DNA from: Alphaproteobacteria bacterium
GTDB lineage: Bacteria; Myxococcota_A; UBA796; CAJQPC01
Assembly (NCBI GenBank): GCA_020632795.1
Contig: JACKEV010000012.1
Location: forward strand, 1 to 64,000
Direction: 5' to 3'
DNA length: 64,000 nucleotides
Below are positions 25,468-34,546 of this stretch, piece after piece; position 1 is the first letter of the stretch; each line of letters opens with the position of its first letter. The notes beneath the pieces are model-generated. The model saw only the letters and a program-made list of their open reading frames with translations. It made no database searches and was not told the DNA's origin. The position numbers and the translations under genes are program-made.

Positions 25468-27057
25468 TCAATCCTCCTCCCCCTCCAGATACCGCTTCCT
25501 CAGCCGATACACCGACCGCACCCGGATCCCCAGCCGGTCGGCGACCCGGGCGTTGTGCCCCCCCTCGGCCTCCCAGGCGGCCAGGAACTCCGCCTCGGTG
25601 ACCTTGCCCCGCGCACCCGGCGGGAGCGACGGCGCCGGCGTGTACACCGGCCCCGCCGACACCCCCGGCCGGGGCGGCGGCGGGCGCAGCTCCAGGGACT
25701 CGATGACCCCGTCGGTGGCCAGCAGCGCCGCGCGGTCCAGCACGTTCTCCAGCTCCCGCACGTTGCCGGGCCAGGGGTGGGCGTCGAGCTGGGCCAGGGC
25801 CCGGGTCGAGAGCCGCAGCTCGGGCAGGCCCCAGCGGCTGCGGGTGCGCTCCAGCACCATCCGGGCGAGCAGGGGGATGTCCTCGCGGCGCTCCCGCAGG
25901 GGCGGCACGCGGATGGGGAACACCGCCAGGCGGTAGTAGAGGTCCTCGCGCAGGCCGCCGGTGGCCCCGAGGTCGTTCATCGCGCCGATGACCCGCGCGT
26001 CCACCGGGATGGGGCGGCTGCTGCCCAGCCGGGTGATCTGCTTCTCCTGGAGGGCCACCAGCAGCTTGACCTGGCAGGCCTCGGGCATGCTGTTCAGCTC
26101 GTCCAGGAACAGCGTGCCGCCCCGGGCGGCCTCGAAGCGCCCCGCCCGGGAGCGCGCCCCGGTGAACGCGCCCTCCTCGGCGCCGAACAGCTCGGCCTCG
26201 ATCAGCGCCTCGGGCAAGGCCCCGCAGTTGACGTGCACGAAGGCCTGGCCCGACCGCGCGCTGGCCGCGTGGACCCGCCGGGCGAGCATGCTCTTGCCGG
26301 TGCCGGTCTCGCCCATCAGCAGGATGGGGGCGTCGAAGCGGGCGACCCGGGCCAGCTCGGTGAGCTTGCGGAGGAAGCTGGGGGAGCGCGCCACGACGTC
26401 GGGGAAGGGCTGGTCGGCGTCCTTGCGCTCCGCCAGGGCCCGGCCCAGGCACTCCTCCACCAGCGGCATCCACTGGCGCACGGCGGTGACCGAGTCGGGG
26501 TCGAACAGGCCGCGCACCCGGGCGTTGTCCAGGTAGACGAAGCCCCGCGCCCCGGTGCGGTGGGCGAAGGGCAGCACCAGCACGCTCTTGAGGCCCAGGG
26601 CGTTGACCGACAAGCGGTCGGCGAAGTCGCCGGCCACCGCGTCCGCGTCGACCACGGCCTCGCCGGTCTTGAGGCAGTGCTCGATCATGCCGGTGGAGAC
26701 CTGGGCTTCGGGGTCGTCGAGGTCCTGCTCGTCGAGGTCGCGGCCCACCAGCACCGACCAGCCGCCCGGCTGCACCACCCCGATGAGCCCCCGGCGCGCC
26801 CCCAGCACCGCGATCATGCCGTCGAGCACGTGCTCGGCGACCGGCTCGGCGCCCCGGGCCGAGGCCACGTCCAGGGTGCGGGCGAGCAGGGTGCGCAGGC
26901 GCTCGGCGTCGCGGCGGTGGCGGTCGGCCTGCCGCACGAGCCGCCGCAGGCGACCCAGGTGGGCGCGGACCTCCGCGGAGGGGGCGCCGAGGGTGGCCTG
27001 GAGGGCGCTGAGCGCAGGGAGGAGATCATTCTCGGACATACCTGGGGTATACCTCAT
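25468..27057 (-). CDS. Sigma-54-dependent activator with GAF sensor domain
   Basis: About 529 residues. The ATG at 27057 overlaps the stop of the sulfurtransferase gene (ATGA); ATG 27039 is an alternative. Residues ~60-210 form a GAF-like domain (VVQPGGWSVLVGRDLDEQDL). The AAA+ domain follows with Walker A GETGTGKS, sigma-54 loop GAFTGA and Walker B GGTLFLDE. The last ~45 residues are a Fis-type helix-turn-helix (NARVADRLGIRVRSVYRLRK). It ends an operon with a CDF transporter and a sulfurtransferase and may control them. The ligand is unknown; no receiver domain or phosphorylation Asp is present. Confidence 0.87.
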   Translation of the reverse strand: MRYTPGMSENDLLPALSALQATLGAPSAEVRAHLGRLRRLVRQADRHRRDAERLRTLLARTLDVASARGAEPVAEHVLDGMIAVLGARRGLIGVVQPGGWSVLVGRDLDEQDLDDPEAQVSTGMIEHCLKTGEAVVDADAVAGDFADRLSVNALGLKSVLVLPFAHRTGARGFVYLDNARVRGLFDPDSVTAVRQWMPLVEECLGRALAERKDADQPFPDVVARSPSFLRKLTELARVARFDAPILLMGETGTGKSMLARRVHAASARSGQAFVHVNCGALPEALIEAELFGAEEGAFTGARSRAGRFEAARGGTLFLDELNSMPEACQVKLLVALQEKQITRLGSSRPIPVDARVIGAMNDLGATGGLREDLYYRLAVFPIRVPPLRERREDIPLLARMVLERTRSRWGLPELRLSTRALAQLDAHPWPGNVRELENVLDRAALLATDGVIESLELRPPPPRPGVSAGPVYTPAPSLPPGARGKVTEAEFLAAWEAEGGHNARVADRLGIRVRSVYRLRKRYLEGEED

Positions 27058-27905
27058 TCCAGCGGACGCGCGGCGTCGGCGGACCACTCCCACATCGAGC
27101 CGTCGTAGTTGGCCACCTGCGGGTAGCCCAGCTCCCGCAGCACCGCGTAGCCGAAGCCGGAGCGCACCCCGCCGGTGCACAGCGGGATGACGGTCTTGTC
27201 CGGGGTGATGCCCTGGGCGGTGAGGGCGGCGGTGAGGGCCTCGGTCGGCAGGAGGGTGCCGTCCGGCGCCAGCAGGTCGGCGTACCAGAGGTGCACCGCG
27301 CCCGGGATGTGGCCCCCGCGCGGCTCGCCGTAGGGGGTGGCGCCGTCGTACTCCCGGCGCTCCCGGGTGTCCCACAGGACCACGTCGTCGTCGGACACCG
27401 CCGCCGCGACCCGGTCGACGCGGGCGCGGCGCGCGGGCACGGGCGCGGGGGTGAACGCCCCGGCGGGGACCGGGTCCTTCGCCTTGGAGACCGCGCCCCC
27501 GGCGGCGACCCAGGCCGGGTAGCCGCCGTCGAGGACGTGCACGTCGCCGTGGCCCAGGTACTCCAGGGTCCAGAACAGCCGCCCCTCCTCGCCCCAGCCC
27601 GCCGCACCCGCGCCGTAGACCAGCACCGGGGCGTCGTCCCGCACCCCCGCCGCGGAGAAGGTGCGGGCCAGCGCGGCGGCGTCCTCGGTGAGGAGCCCCG
27701 TGCGCAGCCAGCCGGCCCGGATGGACGTCCAGGCCACCGGGCGCGACCCGGGCAGGTGGCCCTGGGCCCAGGCCTTGTCGCCCCGGGCGTCGATGACCGC
27801 CGCGCCCGCGTCGAGCAGCGCGGCGGCGCGCGCGGCGTCGACGAAGACCTCCCCCGCGTGGAGGGGCGCCAGGTTCAGCAGCATGGCCGCGAGCAGGGAG
27901 GGCAC
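27054..27905 (-). CDS. Exported two-domain rhodanese sulfurtransferase
   Basis: About 283 residues. GTG 27905 lies 4 bases after the stop of the CDF gene and gives a short signal-like N-terminus ending LAPLHAGEV, so it is probably periplasmic. Two rhodanese domains are visible. The first lacks the catalytic cysteine, having VLVYGAGAAGW at the loop position. The second has CTGGVRSGFGY with the active-site cysteine. This is the layout of thiosulfate or 3-mercaptopyruvate sulfurtransferases. It overlaps the GAF activator gene by 4 bp, which favours co-translation and joint regulation. Confidence 0.87.
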   Translation of the reverse strand: MPSLLAAMLLNLAPLHAGEVFVDAARAAALLDAGAAVIDARGDKAWAQGHLPGSRPVAWTSIRAGWLRTGLLTEDAAALARTFSAAGVRDDAPVLVYGAGAAGWGEEGRLFWTLEYLGHGDVHVLDGGYPAWVAAGGAVSKAKDPVPAGAFTPAPVPARRARVDRVAAAVSDDDVVLWDTRERREYDGATPYGEPRGGHIPGAVHLWYADLLAPDGTLLPTEALTAALTAQGITPDKTVIPLCTGGVRSGFGYAVLRELGYPQVANYDGSMWEWSADAARPLE

Positions 27906-27909
27906 GGCG

Positions 27910-28818
27910 TCAGGCCTCGATGTCCGGCTCCACGAACTGCCACTTGACGTGGGGGTGTTCGTTGCGGACGCTCTCCTCCAGGGCGTTGATGGCCTCGGCG
28001 GCCTCACGCGCGGAGAGGGCCGGGTCGATGCGCACCTTGGCGGCGAGCATGACCTGCCCCGGCCCCTGCTGGAGGGTGATGAGGTTGAGGACCTCGTCGA
28101 CGCCCGGGGTGGCCTCGGCCATCGCGTAGAACAGGGCCTCGATCTCGGGCTCGGCGGCCTCGCCCTGGAGCAGGGACTTGACCTCGCGGGCCAGCCACAC
28201 GGCCACCCCGCACAGCAGGATCCCGATGCTCAGGGTGCCGTAGGCGTCCCAGACCGGGTCGCCGGTGACGTCGGCCACCCCCAGGAAGCCCAGCGCCAGC
28301 AACAGCCCCATCACCGCGGCGGTGTTCTCGGCGAACAGCACCACGAGGTCGATGTCCTTGGTGCGGCCCAGGTACTGCCAGAAGGGCACCGCGCCCCGGT
28401 TGCCGTCGATGGCCTTGAAGCACTGCAGGGCGGCGGCGGCCTCGATGGCGATGGCCACGCCCAGCACGACGTAGGCCACCCAGGGGCTGCCCACCTCGGA
28501 GGGCTCGTGCAGCTTGTGCCAGCCCTCGTACATGGAGAACACCCCACCGCCGAGGAAGATCATCAGCGCGACGAGGAAGCTCCAGAAGTAGGCGGCCCGG
28601 CCCTGGCCCAGGGGGTGCTCGGGGGTGGCGGGCTTCTCGGCCTCCTTGGCGCCGACCAGCAGCAGGATCTGGTTGGTGCAGTCGGCCAGGGAGTGGATGG
28701 ACTCCGCCATCATCGAGCCCGAGCCGGTGACCGCCGCCGCCACGCCCTTGGCCGCCGCGATGCCCATGTTCGCCGCCAGAGAGCCCAGGATGACCCGAAC
28801 CGAACCGTGACCTGCCAT
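27910..28818 (-). CDS. Cation diffusion facilitator family transporter
   Basis: The 302-residue inner-membrane protein starts at ATG 28818 after AGGAGCGGCA. Helix 2 carries ESIHSLADCTNQ, the HxxxD half of the metal site seen in CDF proteins of the ZnT9-like branch. The expected HxxxD in helix 5 is replaced by an AENTAAVMG segment. The C-terminal cytoplasmic domain is of the usual CDF type. Members export Zn2+, Fe2+ or Mn2+ by proton exchange; the metal here is not determinable. It is the first gene of the operon with a sulfurtransferase and a sigma-54 activator. Confidence 0.88.
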   Translation of the reverse strand: MAGHGSVRVILGSLAANMGIAAAKGVAAAVTGSGSMMAESIHSLADCTNQILLLVGAKEAEKPATPEHPLGQGRAAYFWSFLVALMIFLGGGVFSMYEGWHKLHEPSEVGSPWVAYVVLGVAIAIEAAAALQCFKAIDGNRGAVPFWQYLGRTKDIDLVVLFAENTAAVMGLLLALGFLGVADVTGDPVWDAYGTLSIGILLCGVAVWLAREVKSLLQGEAAEPEIEALFYAMAEATPGVDEVLNLITLQQGPGQVMLAAKVRIDPALSAREAAEAINALEESVRNEHPHVKWQFVEPDIEA

Positions 28819-28873
28819 TGCCGCTCCTGTGAGGCGGTCATCCTATCCCGTTGGCGGGCTACACTCTCCCGGC

Positions 28874-31800
28874 GTGACCACTTCCGAGCCGATCCTCGCG
28901 CTGGACGCGGCCCTGGCCCACGCCCTGGGCGCCGCCGGGCTGCGCGTTCGACACGTCGCTGATGCCGATGGGATCGACCTCACGGAAGTCTCGATCGTCG
29001 CGATGGGGCCCGACTGGGCGCGGCTGGAGGCCTGGCGGGTGGCCGGGCACCGCGTGGGCGCGCTGGTGCTGCTGGGGGGCGCCCCCGAGCCCGAGGCCCG
29101 CGCCGTGCTGGAGCCTCTGGTCATCGCCCGGGACGCCCGGCCGGAGACCCTGCGGGCGGCGGTGGCGCGGCTGGAGGCGGGGCGCGCCGCGCGGCAGCTC
29201 CGGCTGGGGCCGGCGACCGTGGACCTGGGCCGGCGGCTGGCCCGGGTCGAGGGGGTGGAGCGGCGCCTCTCCCAGCTCGAGGCGGACCTGCTGGCCTACC
29301 TCGCGGCCCGCCCGAACCGGGACGTCTCCCGGGAGGAGCTGCAGCTCCAGGTCTGGGGGCACCACCGGGCGACCTCGGGCCGGTCGGTGGACATGGCGGT
29401 GTCCCGGCTGCGCCGCAAGATCGAGCCCGACCCGGCCGAGCCGCAGCACCTGCTCACCGTCCGGGGCGGGGGCTACCGGCTGGTCCGCGCCGCAGGGCGG
29501 ACAGGAAACCTGCCGGCCCCGCGGGACGCCTTCGTGGGCCGGGAGGGCCTGATCGCCGAGCTGGAGGGCCTGCTGGAGGGGCCCGAGCGTCTGCTGACCC
29601 TCGTCGGCCCCCCCGGGGCGGGCAAGACGCGCCTGGCGCTGGCCCTGGCCCGCCGCGCCGCGCTCCCGGGCGGGGCCTGGCGCTGCGAGCTGGTGGGGGT
29701 CGAGGGGCTGGACGAGCTGGCGCTGGCGGTCTCCCGGGCGATGCAGCTCTCCCTGGGGGACACCGGCGAGGTCGACCCGCTCGCCCGGCTGACCCGCGCG
29801 CTGGCCCACCGGGGCCCCACGCTGCTGGTGCTGGACAACGCCGAGCACCTCACCGGCCCGCTGGGGGCGGCGGCCGGGGCCTGGCTGGCGGGCTGCCCGG
29901 CGCAGCGGCTGGTGGTGACCTCCCGGGTGCGCCTGGGGGTGGGCGGGGAGCGGGTGGTCGCCGTGCCGCCGCTGACCCTGGCGGAGGCGCGGGCCCTCTT
30001 CATGACCCGGGCCGCGTCCGCGGGGGCCGAGGTCGAGGCGGGGCCGCTGCTGGACACGGTCGTGGCGCTGCTGGACCGGCTGCCCCTGGCCATCGAGCTG
30101 GCGGCGGCCCGGGTGCGCGCGCTGGGCATGGCGGCGCTGCGGGACCACCTCGACGCCCGGTTCCGCCTGCTGCGGGGCGGCCCCGCCGCCGACCCCCGCC
30201 ACAGGACCCTGCACGCCGCCATCGCCTGGTCCTGGGGCCTGCTCGCCCTGGAGCTGCGCGCCGCGCTGACCGCGCTGTCGGTGTTCGTGGGGGGCTTCCA
30301 CGCGGAGGCCGCCGCCGCGGTGCTCGGGCTGGACGCGCTGGACACCCTCGACGCCCTGGAGGCTCTGGTGGACCGCTCCCTGGTGCAGCCCGAGGGGGAC
30401 CGGTACCGGATGCTGGAGTCGATCCGCAGCTTCGCGGGGGCCCACGGCGATCCGGGGGGGCTGGCCGAGGCCCGGCGCAGGCACGCCGGGTGGTTCGCCG
30501 CGCTGGCCGCCCGGTGGAGCCCGCAGTGGGGCCGGTCCGGCTCGGCCGAGGCCCTGCGGCGGCTCTCGGCGGAGGCGGGCAACCTCGCGGCGGCCTGGGA
30601 GGCCAGCGCGGCGGTCGACGCGCGGGCGGAGATCACCCTCGCCCTCGACGTGCTCCACGAGGCCCGGGGCACCTTTGAGGGGCGGCTGGCCCGGCTCGAC
30701 CCCACCATCGCGGCGATGGAGGGGGGCGATCCGGCGCTGCTGACCCGCCTGCGCTACGCCCGGGGGGCCGCGCGGTTGGCGCGCCGGGACCTGGCCGCGG
30801 AGGCGGATCTCCGGGCCGCCGCCGAGGGCTTCGCCGCCCTGGGGCGGCCCTGGGATGCCGGGCGCGCCACCAACGAATTGGCGTACCTGCACCACCTGAC
30901 CGGCCGCTCCGAGGAGGCCCTCGCCCTGTGCGACCACGGGCTCGCCGTGCACGGGTTCCCCCTCTGCCACAGCCTGGCCGCCAACATCCGCATCAACCTG
31001 GGGCGGGAGGACGACGTCGAGGCGGCGTTCGACCGCATGCACCGCACCATCGACGCGCTGGAGGCGGCCGGCCGGGTGCGGGACGCGGTGAGCGGCTGCA
31101 CGCTGCTCCTGGACGTGCTCCTCGACAAGGGGCGTCTGACCCAGGGGATCAGCCTGGTGGAGCGGGCGGAGGGGCTGCAGGCGCAGCTCCCGGGGCGGCA
31201 CCTGGAGGGGGTGCTGCTCTACTACCGCTCCCGGCTGCACATGAGCGCGGGGCGCAACCCGGAGGCGCTGGCCCTGCTCGACGCGGCCTGGCCGCTGGTG
31301 CGGGACAGCTCGCCGGTGCCGCTGCAGCTCGTGGTGCTCAAGAGCATCGGCATCGCGGCGGCCCACGGCGGGGCGCCTCGGCGGGCGGTGCGCTCCTTCC
31401 AGGAGGCCCGCGCGGTGCTGCAGCGGACCGGGGACACCCGGCGGGAGGCGCTGGTGCTCACCAACCTGGCCACCGCGTGGCTGGACCTGGGGGACCTGCG
31501 CGCGGCGGAGCGGGCCTTGGAGGACTGCGACGCGCTGCTGGCCGGGGCCTCGATCCCCAGCATCGAGCGCTCGGCGACGCTGCTGCGGGCCTGCGCGCGG
31601 ATCCTGGAGGGGCGGCCCGAGGCGGCGGTGGCCCCGCTGGCGAGCCTCGATCTGCCGGCGATGATCCCCTACAAACAGGCTTTCGCGCATGGGCTGCGGG
31701 GGGCCATCGCCGCCTGGGCGGGGCTGCCGAGCGACGCCGCCGACGCGCTGGAGGCCGTGCTGCGTCAGCACGAGGTCTCCAGCGCGCCGCACTGGTGGTG

Positions 31801-31918
31801 GCTGCTGCCGGCGCTCCGGGCCGGCCACCAGGGCCCGGTCGCCGACGTGGTCAGCGGGACGCGGGTCGCCCACGCGCTGGTGCGCCTGGTGGCCCGCGCC
31901 CTGCCGCCGCCGCCGTGA
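28874..31918 (+). CDS. Pseudo-receiver/winged-helix/AAA/TPR transcriptional regulator
   Basis: About 1014 residues starting at GTG 28874. Residues 1-105 look like a receiver fold without a clear phosphoacceptor Asp. Residues ~107-205 are an OmpR/PhoB-type winged helix (SVDMAVSRLRRKIEPDPAEP, then VRGGGYRLVR). An AfsR-like NTPase follows, with Walker A LVGPPGAGKTRLA (~244-254) and Walker B TLLVLDNAEHL (~316-326). The rest is a long TPR-like helical solenoid. This layout marks STAND-type regulators that oligomerise on a signal. No ribosome site is clear, so the message may be leaderless. The gene diverges from the CDF operon with 55 bp between starts. Confidence 0.85.
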   Translation: MTTSEPILALDAALAHALGAAGLRVRHVADADGIDLTEVSIVAMGPDWARLEAWRVAGHRVGALVLLGGAPEPEARAVLEPLVIARDARPETLRAAVARLEAGRAARQLRLGPATVDLGRRLARVEGVERRLSQLEADLLAYLAARPNRDVSREELQLQVWGHHRATSGRSVDMAVSRLRRKIEPDPAEPQHLLTVRGGGYRLVRAAGRTGNLPAPRDAFVGREGLIAELEGLLEGPERLLTLVGPPGAGKTRLALALARRAALPGGAWRCELVGVEGLDELALAVSRAMQLSLGDTGEVDPLARLTRALAHRGPTLLVLDNAEHLTGPLGAAAGAWLAGCPAQRLVVTSRVRLGVGGERVVAVPPLTLAEARALFMTRAASAGAEVEAGPLLDTVVALLDRLPLAIELAAARVRALGMAALRDHLDARFRLLRGGPAADPRHRTLHAAIAWSWGLLALELRAALTALSVFVGGFHAEAAAAVLGLDALDTLDALEALVDRSLVQPEGDRYRMLESIRSFAGAHGDPGGLAEARRRHAGWFAALAARWSPQWGRSGSAEALRRLSAEAGNLAAAWEASAAVDARAEITLALDVLHEARGTFEGRLARLDPTIAAMEGGDPALLTRLRYARGAARLARRDLAAEADLRAAAEGFAALGRPWDAGRATNELAYLHHLTGRSEEALALCDHGLAVHGFPLCHSLAANIRINLGREDDVEAAFDRMHRTIDALEAAGRVRDAVSGCTLLLDVLLDKGRLTQGISLVERAEGLQAQLPGRHLEGVLLYYRSRLHMSAGRNPEALALLDAAWPLVRDSSPVPLQLVVLKSIGIAAAHGGAPRRAVRSFQEARAVLQRTGDTRREALVLTNLATAWLDLGDLRAAERALEDCDALLAGASIPSIERSATLLRACARILEGRPEAAVAPLASLDLPAMIPYKQAFAHGLRGAIAAWAGLPSDAADALEAVLRQHEVSSAPHWWWLLPALRAGHQGPVADVVSGTRVAHALVRLVARALPPPP

Positions 31919-32287
31919 TCAGAGGGGGCAGCCCTCCCACACGCCGATCAGCCCGCCGCCGGCGTCCATCGTGCCCTCGTAGCAGCTGTTGCCGTACTGC
32001 TCGCCCTCGTAGACCAGGGAGGGGTAGTTGTCGAAGGTCATGGTCAAGGTGTGGCTCGGCTGGTCCCAGGTCCACTCCCCGGGCTCGCCCTCGACCTCGA
32101 GGGTGCCGTCCTCGTAGAGGGTCAGGTAGGTGATGGGGCACCACGGGTCGACCTCCTGAAGGCCCCAGCAGTAGGCGATCTCCAGGGTGGTCGGGCCGCT
32201 GTTGCGGCGCGCGTCGGCCTCTCCGGGCAGGGTGAGGGCGGCGAGGGCCGCCAGGGCGAGGAATCCACGGAGCAGCTTCTGGGTCAT
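31919..32287 (-). CDS. Small exported hypothetical protein
   Basis: The 122-residue protein starts at ATG 32287. It has a clean Sec signal (LLRGFLALAALAALTLPGEADA) followed by a ~95-residue mature part rich in tyrosine, tryptophan and acidic residues with four cysteines. The pattern LYEDGTLEVEGEPGEWTWDQ resembles small beta-sandwich periplasmic proteins found in myxobacteria and relatives, but no family is claimed. Its stop abuts the stop of the convergent STAND regulator with no gap. Confidence 0.75.
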   Translation of the reverse strand: MTQKLLRGFLALAALAALTLPGEADARRNSGPTTLEIAYCWGLQEVDPWCPITYLTLYEDGTLEVEGEPGEWTWDQPSHTLTMTFDNYPSLVYEGEQYGNSCYEGTMDAGGGLIGVWEGCPL

Positions 32288-32380
32288 CCGAACCTCCTGT
32301 CGTCGGGATGCGTGCTTCCTGTACGGCGGGACGCGGGACGGTTGGCGAGGCTGTTACGGTTCGTTACGAGCGCACCGGAC

Positions 32381-32950
32381 ATGCCTGATCTCTTCAAAGG
32401 GCAGCACCTCGTGGTGCTGGACACCGAGACCACCGGCTTCCCGGCCCAGCGCTGGGCGCGCGTGATCGAGGTGGGCGCGGTGCTGCTGGCCCCCGACGGG
32501 GCTGAGGTGGACACCTTCGAAGCCCTCGTGCTGCCCGACATCCTGGACGAGCGGGCCCACGCTGCGGCCGGGATCCACGGCATCACCAACGAGACGCTGC
32601 GCGCCGAGGGCGTGCCCCAGGACGAGGTTTGCGCCGCGCTGCGCGAGACCCTGGCCGCGTGGGGCGACCCCTACCTGACCGCCTTCAACGTGGGCTTCGA
32701 CCGGCCGATGCTCCTGCGCATGGGCATCGGTCGGCGGCGCTGGGCGCGCTGCATCATGCAGCGGGCCTCGGCGGTCATGGGCAAGGCGGGCGCGCTCAAG
32801 CCCCGCAGCCAGGGCGGCTGGCGGTGGCCGTCGCTGGCCCGCGCGGTGGACTTCTTCGGGGTCGAGGTCGACGGCCCGGCCCACCGGGCGCTGACCGACG
32901 CCCGGATGGCCGCGGGGGTGGCGCGGGCGATCCGGGAGCGCGAGGTGTAG
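32381..32950 (+). CDS. DEDDh 3'-5' exonuclease, DnaQ-like
   Basis: The 189-residue protein starts at ATG 32381. Exo motifs are all present: DTETTG (Asp14, Glu16), the segment HGITNETL, FNVGFDRPML for Exo II, and HRALTDARM for Exo III with its catalytic His and Asp. This is the fold of DNA polymerase III epsilon, ExoX and related proofreading or repair nucleases. The gene stands alone, so a role in polymerase proofreading is not implied; repair is equally possible. The 93-bp divergent gap carries two GTTACG direct repeats (32353-32368) of unknown meaning. Confidence 0.9.
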   Translation: MPDLFKGQHLVVLDTETTGFPAQRWARVIEVGAVLLAPDGAEVDTFEALVLPDILDERAHAAAGIHGITNETLRAEGVPQDEVCAALRETLAAWGDPYLTAFNVGFDRPMLLRMGIGRRRWARCIMQRASAVMGKAGALKPRSQGGWRWPSLARAVDFFGVEVDGPAHRALTDARMAAGVARAIREREV

Positions 32951-33016
32951 ACCGGGGTCAGGTCGCGGTCCAAGCGTGGACGGCGGGCCGTGGCGGGTCG
33001 CCCGCCCGGCCCCACG

Positions 33017-34546
33017 CTACAACCCCTGCACCTCCCGCCAGTCCTGCTCGTACAGCCGCACCAGCACCTGGTTGTCCAGGCGGTTGGCCGGCTGCGCCCG
33101 TCGGGACAGGTCCGGCGGGAAGTGGAACAGCCCCTCCAGCCCCGCCGCGTCCAGGAACCGCAGGCCCGGGGGCAGGGGGCGGAAGGGCCCGATGCGCTGC
33201 GGGGCGAACAGCACGAAGCCCCACTCCCCGAACGAGGGCACGTAGGCGTGATAGGGCCGGGTCACGAAGCCCTCGCTCTCCACCGTCGCGACCACGCACC
33301 AGTAGGCGTCCGGCGAGAACATCGGCGAGGTGGACTGGATGGCGGCCACGGCGTCGGGGGTGAGCTGCCGGGCCAGCAGGCGGAAGAAGTGGGTCGTGTA
33401 GAGCTTGCCCAGGCTGTAGTTGTTGGGGTCGGGGAAGTCGACGATCGCGACGTCGAAGGGCGCGCCCTGCCGCTCGCGCAGCCAGGTGAAGGCGTCGTCG
33501 TTGATCACGGTGACGCGGGCATCACGTAAGGAGAAGGCGTTGAGCGACGCGAAGTCCTCGCGGTCGCGGAAGAGCCCCGTCATCGCCGGGTCGAGGTCCA
33601 CCAGCACCACCTCCACGACCTCGGGGTGGCGCAGGATCTCCCGCACCGCCAGGCCGTCGCCCCCGCCCAGCACCAGCACCCGCCGGGGGTGGTTGGCCGC
33701 CGCCATCGCGGGGTGGACCAGGGCCTCGTGGTAGCGGTACTCGTCGGCGGTGCTGAACTGCAGCGCGCCGTCGAGGAACAGCCGGGTGTCGCCCTCGTGG
33801 TGGGTCACCACGATGCGCTGGTAGGGGGTGACCTGCCGGTGGACGACCGCGTCGGCGAACAGGTGGCTCTCCATCGCGCGCTCGGCCTGACCCGCGAGGG
33901 CCATGCCCACCGCCAGCACCGCCAGGGCCCCCCCGGAGAGCGCCCGCAGCCGCCAGATCACCGGCCGGGGGGCCTCGAACAGGAAGGTGGTCCACAACGC
34001 CACCCCCGCGTTCAAGAGCCCGAAGGCGATGGAGGTGCGCAAGAGGCCCAGGTGCGGCACCAGCAGCAGCGGGAACAGCAGCGAGGCCACCAAAGCGCCG
34101 ATGTAGTCCAGGAACAGCACCCGGGCGACCAGCTCCTTGAGGCTGGTCTGCTTCTCCAGGATGCGCATGAGCAGCGGCAGCTCCAGCCCCACCAGCACGC
34201 CGATCAGCCCGACCAGCGAGAACAGGAGCACCTTGAAGCCCTCGGTCCAGGTGTAGGCTGCGAACAGCGCGGGGGCCTCGAAGCCGCCCAGCAGCGCCAC
34301 GGCCACCTCGATCTCCACGAAGCGGGCCAGCAGCCCCCGGTCGATGGACTTCGAGAGGTAGCTGCCCAGCCCCATCGCCGAGAGGTACACGCCGATGATG
34401 AGGGAGAACTGCGTGATCGAGTTGCCCAGCAGGTAGCTGGCCAGAGCCCCCGCCACCAGCTCGTAGATCAGCCCGCAGGTGGCGATCAGCAGCGCGGAGA
34501 GCAGCAGGACCCGGCTGACCCGGGCCCCGGGGGGCGCCGCGCGCAT
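33017..34546 (-). CDS. Membrane-bound spermidine-synthase-like protein
   Basis: The 509-residue protein starts at ATG 34546, sharing one base with the stop of the DUF350 gene. The first ~230 residues contain about seven membrane helices. The C-terminal half is a spermidine synthase-type Rossmann domain with LVLGGGDGLAVREILRH, VVLVDLDPAM and DVAIVDFPDPNNYSLGKLY. Soluble spermidine synthases transfer aminopropyl groups to polyamines; the membrane-fused branch is poorly characterised. It ends a four-gene operon with DUF4178, a 71-residue protein and DUF350, an arrangement seen in other proteobacteria and thought to concern the envelope. Confidence 0.87.
   Translation of the reverse strand: MRAAPPGARVSRVLLLSALLIATCGLIYELVAGALASYLLGNSITQFSLIIGVYLSAMGLGSYLSKSIDRGLLARFVEIEVAVALLGGFEAPALFAAYTWTEGFKVLLFSLVGLIGVLVGLELPLLMRILEKQTSLKELVARVLFLDYIGALVASLLFPLLLVPHLGLLRTSIAFGLLNAGVALWTTFLFEAPRPVIWRLRALSGGALAVLAVGMALAGQAERAMESHLFADAVVHRQVTPYQRIVVTHHEGDTRLFLDGALQFSTADEYRYHEALVHPAMAAANHPRRVLVLGGGDGLAVREILRHPEVVEVVLVDLDPAMTGLFRDREDFASLNAFSLRDARVTVINDDAFTWLRERQGAPFDVAIVDFPDPNNYSLGKLYTTHFFRLLARQLTPDAVAAIQSTSPMFSPDAYWCVVATVESEGFVTRPYHAYVPSFGEWGFVLFAPQRIGPFRPLPPGLRFLDAAGLEGLFHFPPDLSRRAQPANRLDNQVLVRLYEQDWREVQGL

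Noticed and set aside
28859..31873. ~1000-codon minus-strand frame opposite the STAND regulator
   Set aside because: Composition is Q/R/P/H-rich shadow sequence, while the plus strand has Walker and winged-helix motifs.
32353..32368. GTTACG direct repeats upstream of the exonuclease as a Pho box
   Set aside because: The period is 10 bp rather than 11, and the neighbouring genes are not phosphate-related.
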